Assembly: GCA_002633025.1 (NCBI GenBank)
Contig: NMRB01000534.1
Span: 130,864-194,863 of the forward strand
Direction: 5' to 3'
DNA: 64,000 nucleotides
Source of the DNA: Notospermus geniculatus
Taxonomy: Eukaryota > Nemertea > Pilidiophora > Heteronemertea > Lineidae
The notes under the pieces are model-generated. The model searched no databases. It was not told the DNA's origin and saw only the letters and a list, made by a program, of their open reading frames with translations. Positions 55,204 to 64,000 of the stretch are shown here, piece after piece. Positions within the stretch are counted from its first letter, which is position 1. Every line of letters begins with the position of its first letter. A program made the translations under genes and the position numbers.

Positions 55204-56082
55204 AGGTGGAGAAGCTAGGAACTGAATATCTTGGGTTCATTTTTTTACCCTTGCCCCCCCCCCCCATAACCTTTGTCTTGAGACCAAGATTTTTGTTGTT
55301 CATGTAGAAGTGATTAAGATGTGAGAACATGCAAGATCATATGCTGAGTGGATAGAATTTAGTTCTGGAGATGGTGATTTTTTTTAAAGGTTTTTTGTTG
55401 CCCTAATTATAAGACGATCAGCTAAATTTTATTTTAAATTGGGAAAGATCACAGCAAAAATATCATAATTTAGGTGTTTTAAAATGAATGTATGATCTAT
55501 GTTTAACATTGGAGAAGGTGACACTGAGAGGCAAGGACAAAACGAAATGGTATCAACAAAACAGAAATTTGGTCGTGGATATGGTAGTGGATATTTCTTT
55601 GAAGAAAAGCACATAGATTGTTGTTTGCTGTGAAGGCTAGAGGCCAGTTGCTTTTAATTTTAGTTGATCTCATCCACTGACAGCTGCACTAATGCTAGGT
55701 TGTTGAGAAGTTTTATTTTATGATCATGGCTGGAAGTTGCTGTAGTGGTGCCAAGATGGCACCAAAACTAAATTGGTGTTGCGTTGATCAATTGCTTTGA
55801 TTATGCCAAAATCAGATTGGTAAGATATGCTGCTTTCAAGAAAGGAAGATTTGTAGTGGTAATTGTTTTTATCACTGGAATATTTTCTGAGGTTATCTCA
55901 AGAGGACACAAAAACCAACTGGTTTGAACAATAAGATTCGCTGTGGAGACAGCAATAAAACAGAATGGGTGTCAAGTGGTGTATTGTTGAATGATTAGTG
56001 GTGATACAAATGTACCAATACAGCACTATAAAGCCAAGTGGTAGACAAGTGCTGTTTTTAAACTAATGGCAAATTTGCTGAA

Positions 56083-56389
56083 AGCGGCCTATCCACGTGC
56101 AATATTATTGCACAACATGAGGATCAAAATGGGCAATATTATTGCCAATCTTTCTTCCATCCGTTATGCCAGAAGCACATGACACCCATTTTGGGCCCCA
56201 TATTGTGCAATAAATATTGTACGTGGATGGACCGCTTAAAGCCGCCCATACACGATCAATATTATTGCACAATATGGGGCTCAAAATAGGGGAATGTGCT
56301 TCTGGCATGATGGTAGAAGAAATATTGGCAATAATATTGCCCATTTTGATCCTCATATTGTGCAATAATATTGATCATGTATGGGCCGC
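56083..56389. mobile_element. Two tandem AATATTATTGCACAATATG elements sharing one TTAA
   Basis: Units 56083-56235 and 56240-56389 are separated by exactly one TTAA (56236-56239), and a TTAA follows at 56390-56393. The arms match the chain at 54615-55083. Two separate insertions next to a target TTAA would produce this pattern. Confidence 0.75.
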
Positions 56390-57094
56390 TTAATAGTAAG
56401 TTTTCGCAGCCTACAGCAATGTTTAGCTATGATTCACTGGTCCCTCCGTGTAGCATTAACAAAGGAAGGAATCCTCGCTAAACATTGTCATAGGCTTATT
56501 GGGCCGATGTGAAAACTCATTGATGAACAAGAAAGCACTAAACCATGTTGCTGACGACATGAGTGTTCATTTTGATTATTGGGCCTGTTGCATGTCATGT
56601 GAATTGTTCAAAATGGTGTAAAAATATCTCAAAATGCATCTATTTCTACTTAGATAGGCCTAGCCAGTAAACTGATCGTTTGGCCTGATAATACTTGTTA
56701 TGAAGTTCTTTAAGAAAACAGGAGCATAGTTTTGAAGGAGGAATGTTTGTGGAGATCCTGTGAACAGAATGGAACCTGATGGAAGCTTTTAGTGCCGAAT
56801 TGAACATCAGCCGATCACTAGCTGCAAAAGTATGTGGAATTATCTCGCATCAATCACCAGAAGGCAGCACCAAGATTCTTGTGATCACAGTGGTCGCAGT
56901 GGTTGATGCAGCAGAGCAGTGTAGAGAAATGTGACATTCAAGGATGAAATGGCATTCATCAGCACTACATGTAGCACCTGCAACAACCCCCCACAGCAGC
57001 ATGATGATGGACACAAAATGTTGCCGAAACCCCTGTTGAATCCTTTCGTGGAAGGATGATCTTTCAGATTCAAACATGAACTTTTAACCCATTC

Positions 57095-57480
57095 CATTAC
57101 AGATCTTTAGATGGATGCCCCCAGATGGTATTCATTACAAATCTTTGGATGGATGCCCCGAGATGGTACTTTCATTACAAATCTTTGGATGGATGCCCCC
57201 AGGTGCTACTTTCATCACAAATCTTTAAATGGATACCCCAGATAATTCTTTCATTTCAAATCTTTGGATGGATCCCCCCTGATGATACTTTCATTACAAA
57301 TCTTTGGATGGATGCCCGAGATGGTACTTTCATTACAAATCTTTGGATGGATGCCCCCAGGTGGTACTTTCATTACAAATCTTTAAATGGATGCCCCAGA
57401 TGATACTTTCATTACAAATCTTATGGATGCCCCCAGATGGTACTTCTTTAGGTGGATGCCCCAGATGATGCTTCCAGGTA
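57095..57480 (+). repeat. Minisatellite of about 40 bp
   Basis: About nine units of caaatctttggatggatgcc + cccagatggtactttcatta. The 92-residue open frame through it is a repeat product (FITNLWMDAPRWY repeated). Confidence 0.82.
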
Positions 57481-57872
57481 TACATTAAATTCTATATTTT
57501 ATTCATTAATTGTTTTTCCCTGACATTGGTGGGTACTGGAGTTTATGATGAATACCACTTCATTTTTGAGTTTCACTTTTCTCTAGACTGCTCTACTGCA
57601 TCAAGCACTGCTCCATGGAGAAATCTAAGGTATGAATTGCCCAATGATGACGCCTTCAGCTACAATACAAGTTATACATTTTACTCATCAAAGCTTTCCA
57701 TCAGATTTCCACCACCCTGAAACAAAATAACGTAGCGGGACAAAAGTCCTTGCAGGTTAAATATAACTTCGGAGACAACTTGTGAAATACTCTTCTATCA
57801 AGTCTTGAGCTGAGGCCTAAAGTTGTCACAGGGCCCTCTCTTTGAGTCAGGAAGTGATTAACTCATCTGCTC

Positions 57873-58066
57873 CCAGAGTCCAGCAGACAGCATCTTCTGT
57901 CAAAGTTTTCTCATATCCGATGGAACTAATCGAAAAATTTTTGAAGAAAAATTGTTTGTATCAACCATCTGAAGAAAGTTTCTTCAAATTCTTTGCAATT
58001 CTTTCCCAAGGATTTTAGAAAACTTCTTCAGAAGATACTGTCTGCTCAAACCTTGGGGCAGACGAG
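57873..58066 (+). repeat. GAGTCCAGCAGACGGCATCTTC repeat, copy 2
   Basis: It is collinear with 16211-16402 in the same orientation (cccagagtccagcagacagc to gacgagttaatg). No open frame is shared between the two copies, so it is a dispersed repeat and not a coding exon. Confidence 0.7.
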
Positions 58067-58960
58067 TTAATGAACATTCATTGCTGAGTTGTGTGCAGGG
58101 TGTAACAAAAACACATTATCTCAGTCTAGCTGGTCACAAATTACTGCAATGGAGTAGAAATATCCTTTTTTCATTATTAGCAAGAGTCAATCTCCAAATT
58201 TTATTTTTTGACAAGGAAGTAGAAACTGAGTAAGCAATATCCAAATTTTTCTTCTTCTGACAAGCAATGTAGGTTACGGTTTTTGATGCACCCAGGACAA
58301 GTTTGTTTGCTGGTATATGCTGAAATAATCACACAAATCCAGCACATATTGCAACTAAATATAAAACGCAGATGGATTCTGTAAAATAAACTAGGGATTC
58401 TTATGTTGCCCATTGATGCAGAAGCAGTGACAATATTTATTCTGGGATTTCCTTTCATTGAATGATGAATCAAAAATTTTTCGAGTCAGATCTATTCCAA
58501 TTAATACAGTAGACAAACATGCATGCAGGGCAAACATTGAATAGTGTTGGTTTCTAACATGGAACTGGTCAAGTCCCAATATTCTCGTCAAGCCCCCAAC
58601 CCTCGCTGACCAGTTCATTTGTCTCTAGTTTGAGCGGCTACCACAAGGTGGTACTACAGGCACACCATCATCATATACTGACCGACAACACCACGTTCCA
58701 GTATTGGATGGCTTTCGAGAAGCCCTTTCCTCTCTTTGGCTGCAAACATAGAGTAAGCATATACACTCCCGCAACTATTAACCCTTGGAGGACCACACAG
58801 AAGCACTTCGAAATGTTATGGGGAATCTCCAATTTTTACTCATTTGTGCAGACTGTTCGTTTTGTTCAGGTCTAAATTGCCAACTGAGCTATTTCTGGCC
58901 CACTGCGAATTGAATTACAGAAAATCCTTTTCGTACAATTCAGGAAGGAGTGACCCTTTT

Positions 58961-59563
58961 AAAGCCTAGTGTACATTGGCCTTGTCACTGGAAGCAACTG
59001 AACGCAACAGTCGCTATCGATGTACGTGTTCCGCGCACATCGGTTACGACAGGCCATTGCGGCAACAAGTGGCACAATCCAGTCTTCAATCCGGAGCGCC
59101 CACATCGGACAGGCAATGGAACTGAATATTGTCGATGTCTTCCCATCGGACCACTGACGGGAGTCATGTGATAAACATTCACGTGACCAGGTGTGCTCCA
59201 CAAACGAGGAAATTCATTACCAGCGCGCGTACATCGGAAGTGACTGAAGACAATGAGAAGCAACCGTTGGCAACGAGTAGAACATGAGCAACTGGCTGAA
59301 ACTAGCGGCAACGGTCAGCAATAGTGTTGCCGGTGTGCGTACATCTGCCTGTTTGAGCATCTGGAGCCATGTTCCCAAAGCCATCGTTAGGTTAACGATG
59401 TCGTTAAAACTGGGAAAATGGATAGCGTAACGACATCGTTAACCTAACGACGGCTTCGGGAACATGGGTCCTGATCAGTTGCTGCTGGTTCCATGTAGTT
59501 GCCGGAAACGCCATTGCCGGTAGTTGCTTCCAGTTGCAAGGCCGATGTTCGCTAGGTTTAAGG
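58961..59563. mobile_element. TTTAAAGCCTAGTGTACATTGGCC foldback hosting the 59366 hairpin
   Basis: The ends aaagcctagtgtacattggc and ggccgatgttcgctaggttt are inverted, followed inward by actggaagcaactg / agttgcttccagttgc. The antisense ORFs here come from the palindrome. Confidence 0.62.
59366..59468. mobile_element. CCATGTTCCC...CGTTAGGTTAACGA hairpin
   Basis: Arms ccatgttcccaaagccatcg and gacggcttcgggaacatggg enclose aacgatgtcgtt. It lies inside a larger palindrome (58961-59563). Confidence 0.68.
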
Positions 59564-60189
59564 GTAGGCAGCCCAGCTTTGGAATGGTCATCATTTTCAA
59601 TCGATTACCAACAATTGGCTTCCATAACCAATTCTTTGAATCAAAATCATATCTCCCATAAAGAAGTTTTAAGAACAGGACTTAATTTGAAAGAAGATTG
59701 CAAAGTTCAAGGACATCCAAACATTGAAGTGCAACAACACATCTCAGTCATTTTGAAAATTTTATCGAAACAGCAAATAACAGTTTTACCATACATTGAT
59801 GCATCATGAAAGAAGACTGTAACAGGTGCACCAAGATTTTTTTGCTTTTTTGTTTTTTTCTTTAATCCTTTAAAGTGAAACAGAATTCTGGAATTTTTTT
59901 TCAGCCTGGCAGTCCTGTAAGGGTTAATAATTGTGTGGTTCACCGAACAAAATTGATCCTCCTGTTTTCATAATTGGCTCCCTTTGATGAGATGGCAGCG
60001 CCAGCATAACCAAGAAAATCAATGTTGCATAAATGGTGGCATATATTGCACTCCTTCCAAAGTTTTCGCGGTGGCCTGATTCAGCACTTGTAAGACACCA
60101 AAATGTATAACATGTCACATATCAGGGTTTGACTCAAAATATAGATTACTTTACATAGATTTTAATGACTGGCTTCAATAATTATTTTT

Positions 60190-60745
60190 CCCTACTCAAG
60201 TTTATAAATTGACTAAAATAAAAACAAGGCATACAATAATTTCTTGAATTCTGACATCAAGTTATACTTAAGTTTATAAATTTTCTAAAATTAATCAAGG
60301 CATACAGTAGTTTCTTGAATTCTGACATGAAGTTACATGTATACTTAAGTTTATAAATCGTCTGAAATTAAACATGGCGTACAATAGTTTCTTCAATCCT
60401 GACATCAAGTTACTACTTAAAGCGGCCTATCCACATGCAATATTATTGCACAATATGAGGATCAAAATGGGCAATCTTATTGCCAATCTTTCTTCCATCC
60501 ATTATGCCAGAAGCACGTATGACACCTATTTTGGGCCCCATATTGCACAACAACATTGTACATAGATGGACCGCTTAAGTTAAAATTGACTGTAGGAGGG
60601 CATATTTCAATTTTTTGAATTCTGACATCAAATTACTGCTTAAGTTTATAAACTGTCTGAAATTAAACAAGGCTTAAGTTCATAAAATTGTCTGAAATTA
60701 AACAAGGCATACAGTATACTTTCTTGAGTACCGACGTCAATTTTT
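60190..60745 (+). repeat. Tandem repeat of about 80 bp interrupted by a TTAA element
   Basis: Units containing cttaagtttataaat, gaaattaaacaaggcataca and ttcttgaattctgacatcaa run from 60190 to 60420 and resume from 60579 to 60745. Each unit offers a TTAA target. Confidence 0.75.
60421..60574. mobile_element. AATATTATTGCACAATATG element with a clean TTAA on both sides
   Basis: TTAA at 60417-60420 and 60575-60578 bracket the element. It has landed inside a minisatellite (60190-60745), so the empty-site sequence can be read from neighbouring units, which contain acttaagtttataaa. Confidence 0.82.
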
Positions 60746-62062
60746 TATATCCACTTGAATAAAAAAAGGAACCTTTGTAATGACAGAAGAGAAAATGGTT
60801 AATCATGGCTAGGAATGCATGGTTAATGATCATAGTACTTCAATTTGGGTGGGTTAATAGCTACGAGGCAGGTGTAGCCATGAGGAGAATTACCTCAGTC
60901 TTCTCGTGCAGAATTTTTTACGACTCAGATTATTGGATTTACATGACTGGCATTCAAACTGAAAATAATCTTCCTCCGGTCTTTTTATTAGTGCTAGTAT
61001 ACCGTAGTTAGGATGTAATCACTCGGAAGTGGAGACAGAGTACCGGTAGATTGTTTGAGCCCTACTGTTCTATCAGGACTACACTAATTTTAAAGGAGAG
61101 GATAATTAAATTCCTCAAAAGGCCAAAATTTGAACTATTTTCAATTTCCAGTTTTGTAATAATCACGTAAAAACGAATATTTTTTTTGACTGGCAACAAG
61201 ACAAGTCAATTTAATCTCTGACGTACCATGAAAATTCCTGTCCAACGCATGTTTGGCATATTTGCACATTTTTTAATTAATTGTGTGCATGTATGTACAT
61301 ACCGGTACATGTACATATACATATCATGGGTGACTTTTCAAAGAGTCTCATACCAGTCATACCATGTCAGTATATACTCGTATTGGAAATTCTAAAAGCT
61401 GCAAAAAAACTAATTTACTGTCTCTGCCCCGATTCAAGTTTCCTAGGAAACAGCCTCCTCACTCAAATTAAATTGAATAGGATTTCGTGGGCTTTCAATC
61501 TGGGAGCTAGTCATATCTTGAGATACAGTTTACCTACAATTCTCAGTTTAATCAATTTAGAGGTTGTCACTTGAATTCTAAGCCAGAACTTCTCTGAGTC
61601 CATTTCAATATAAATTAGAACCTGTCATAATATAGGCTGTATCAAATGACTAAAGTCACGGGGTGCTCCCAATAGGGCAAACTGATGCAGCACCAGGGGT
61701 TGTGCATTAACGTCGCTCGCTTATGAATTTTTGATGTTAGCGAAATAAAAATCCTCATCCATTACAAATGGCTGAACCCGAAGCCATTCCGACTGACAAA
61801 TTGGCAGGCTCAGGTGTATTTTTAACATTGCTCCTGAATTGGGCCCGTCTGTATTGAACTGCGTAAATACATCTCGATATGAAAATAATGCACGCATCAT
61901 CATACTGACAAAGATAATAATTGTACAGTATATATTGTACATTCATTTTCAGCTCACAAAATAAATCAAATTTCTAGCAACAAGGTATAATTTTGGTCTT
62001 TATAATATCTTAAGAAAGTGCATATATTTTTTTTACAAACCAACTTATAAAGCAGTCAGTTA

Positions 62063-62312
62063 CGATAATAGACGATATCACTCCAAAAGAGCGCAGCACC
62101 TGACGGTAACTACAGCGGCACGACGTCCCGTACTACATTTCATGACATCTTGACTTGAGACGACGTCATGATCGCTCAAACAAGTGGATTTTTTTCGAGT
62201 CACGTTACGGCGTTCAGAACGGGGTACGGGACATCGTGACGCTGTACGCCTCGCTAGCTACCATCAGGTGCTGCGCTCTTTTGGAGTGATAGAGTCTATT
62301 ACAACTTCACCA
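62063..62312. mobile_element. TAGACGATATCACTCCAAAAGAGCGCAGC element
   Basis: The ends atcactccaaaagagcgcag and tgcgctcttttggagtgata are inverted. The inside has pairs such as cgacgtcccgta / tacgggacatcg. A partial relative (gtcatgatcgctgaaac to gagtgatagagtctatt) is at 4713-4775. Confidence 0.72.
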
Positions 62313-63199
62313 CCAACTTAGACTAGGACTATACAGAGAAACGTGACATTTTATATTTTCAGAATTCATTTTTGCATCCCTCAATATATTCAGGTGAAAT
62401 AAACAACGTTCCATTAGGTTTGTGTTCATAGGAGTTTTATTAATTTACTGCACTGAAATCATTGACAACATAAGTTGAAAAATATTTATCTAGTACCCGC
62501 TAATAATGAAGATCACAACCAAATCAATAAGGTTTTTATGCACCTACATTACACTGGCGCCATACAAAATTCTCAATGCATGTTCAATGCACTCAAAATC
62601 ACTTCAGCATGTACAACATAAACTTGGATCTCAGGTTGACGAACATTTCAAGGCAGTGGACCAATAATGCTTTTTTTGATTTATCGAAGGTATGGTAACA
62701 TGATAGGAAAAAAATTGTCATAAATCAGACTAGGCCTATGTGAAGTTTGTGGTGTGACCTAAGGGTAAGTGTCAGGCTAAAAGCACCAGCAATTACAAGA
62801 CATGCCGCCAGTGTTGATGGTCGACCGACAACAGTGATGGACAACAGGCCACAATATAAGCTAACCCTGGTGCACAACCTAAAAAAAATTCTACCAACCA
62901 TTTGTAAAAATCAAAATATTTTTTTTAATGATTTGTACAGAACACCTTAATCCGGTACCATACCTCAGATAAATGTTACATCATACTATTTCACCATATT
63001 TTAAAGTTCTCTTTGCATTTTCAATATTTTCAAAACAAAATATGCAACATAAAGGTCCACCACCCGAAACCCCACGACAGCTTTCATCCCAGAGAACATT
63101 TCAGGAGGATCACTTTGACGAAAATGCCCCTAACAGAGGTAGGAATCTTCTAAGGCAGAGGATGGAACTTAAAACATTTACTACAAAACTCTAACTTAC

Positions 63200-63290
63200 C
63201 AGGTCACTGACCAGCGGAATGGATTTCCGCCGTGGTTTGATCTCCGGCATACTGTCTATGCTTGTGTAAAACGGATTGTGTTCAGGGGGG
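63200..63290 (-). CDS. unc13: UNC13 exon: linker before C1
   Basis: A 91-nt exon that enters in phase 2 and leaves in phase 0 (acceptor TTTACAG, donor GTAAGT). It encodes about 30 residues including FYTSIDSMPEIKPRRKS and PLVSDL, which match the conserved segment of Munc13 proteins between the variable N-terminal half and C1. It is the most 5' exon I can place. The next upstream exons, including any C2A, must lie beyond 64000 or in the last 700 bases, where I recognise none. The 16.3-kb intron that follows is the largest in the window. Confidence 0.9.
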
Positions 63291-63359
63291 CTGTAAAGAT
63301 ATGAAAAATGTGTGAATTTTCCTGCCAACTGTTTGAAAATGTTGCCAACAATTTAGCAT

Positions 63360-63464
63360 CCTCCCACAGCAGGGGTAAGTTACCTCGCTCCTCTTAATCC
63401 ACTCATTCTTTGTGTGCGAGTGTATGAAGAGGAGCAAGACCAAAGCCCTGCTATGGGAGGATGT
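63360..63464. repeat. CTCCCACAGCAGG hairpin, copy 2
   Basis: Arms cctcccacagcagg and ccctgctatgggagg. It lies about 70 bases upstream (minus-strand sense) of the acceptor of exon 63200-63290. Confidence 0.65.
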
Positions 63465-63562
63465 CAATGTACAAAATTTCTCTATGTGAAGATTCAAAGT
63501 GTCTTAAATCAGATGTGAAATCTGAAAGGAGAAGAATGCTTTGGTATGGTTAGTCTAAAACT

Positions 63563-63753
63563 GTGAGGCGGTCTTAGGAAACCGTCGGATGTCGCATTTG
63601 AGGAAAGTGTTAATGGCCTTGGTGAACGCACACATTTCAATAGCTGAAATGTACTACTTAACACGTAAACAGTGGCAGATCAATGCACAGGCAATCTGAC
63701 AACCCTTGTTGATCATTCAGTGACTTCCGACGGCTTTTCCTAGACTGCCACAC
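63563..63753. mobile_element. GGTCTAGGAAAACCC inverted-repeat element, copy near the window end
   Basis: The ends gtgaggcggtcttaggaaac and cttttcctagactgccacac are inverted. The right flank is again aactgt, as in the copy at 53921, suggesting a preferred target. It lies upstream of the first placed UNC13 exon. Confidence 0.72.
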
Positions 63754-64000
63754 AACTGTTGAACAAGGCAGCCTGAGCAAGGTCATCAACCTTTCCTGAA
63801 ATGATAACTTTTCGAAGTTGGTCAAGCCTTCGAAAGATTTCTCTCCATTTTGGGATACAACTACAAAATCTAGAATTTTTGAAGTCAAATCTTGAAACAT
63901 GGTTTTTGGTTGAGGAAGTCACGAAGGGTTAACGGCAGCCTTGGCCAGCAGGCATCCGTTGCCTGGACAACCTTCTCATGTGAAAAGCTGACCCAACAAG

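Larger units (their letters stand above)
46896..63199 (-). other. unc13: 16.3-kb UNC13 intron
   Basis: The two flanking exons are consecutive in known Munc13 proteins (PLVSDL | TMAVSKRNAG), so this is one intron in the main transcript. It holds the repeats listed separately. The parts 46900-48040, 50790-51540, 51840-52520, 52930-53910, 55210-56080, 56400-57090, 58070-58950 and 60750-62050 show nothing I can name. A size this far above the other introns leaves room for an internal promoter or unseen alternative exons. Confidence 0.85.

Noticed and set aside
57125-57403. A 92-codon plus-strand frame with a repeated FITNLWMDAPRWY peptide.
   Set aside because: It is a read-through of a minisatellite of about 40 bp with frame-changing unit lengths and no splice or start context.

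Overview
This is intron-rich animal nuclear DNA, most likely from a marine invertebrate (possibly a deuterostome; I cannot name the species). The evidence is an UNC13/Munc13 gene cut into short exons with GT-AG borders, introns crowded with short foldback transposons, two tRNA-derived SINEs and a short run of N (31114-31120). There is no bacterial-style gene organisation.

One gene dominates. It lies on the minus strand and crosses both window ends: the synaptic-vesicle priming factor UNC13 (C1-domain type, as in Munc13-1/2/3). I placed 21 consecutive coding exons, from the linker before C1 (63290) to the start of MHD2 (14662). Taken once each they give 2770 nt, that is one leading base plus exactly 923 codons, with every intron phase agreeing. 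In protein order they encode: linker (63200-63290, 46818-46895); C1 zinc/diacylglycerol domain (45816-46035); C1-C2B linker and C2B (45014 down to 30455); and the MUN domain (26918 down to 14662). C2A and the true start lie beyond 64000; the end of MHD2 and C2C lie before base 1. A possible 61-codon cassette exon (7661-7843) sits at the place where vertebrate UNC13A has a variable segment.

The most striking gene feature is two pairs of duplicated, phase-matched alternative exons within the linker/C2B region: 41856-41962 versus 40358-40464 (107 nt each) and 30671-30798 versus 30455-30582 (128 nt each). Using both members of a pair, or neither, breaks the frame, so each pair should be mutually exclusive. 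Together they would give four C2B variants that differ in the first strand and in calcium-binding loop 3.

The rest is repeats. (1) A hairpin-headed family of seven copies with a conserved 3' tail and 10-21 bp target duplications looks like a structured-RNA retroposon; its 3' arm holds a hammerhead-like core. (2) Many inverted-repeat elements (MITE-like) are present, including piggyBac-like TTAA elements in tandem chains and nests three deep. (3) There are several minisatellites, one of which lies in both introns flanking a MUN exon. (4) There are two tRNA-SINEs. Apart from one weak candidate terminal exon (9522-9722), I see no second protein gene.
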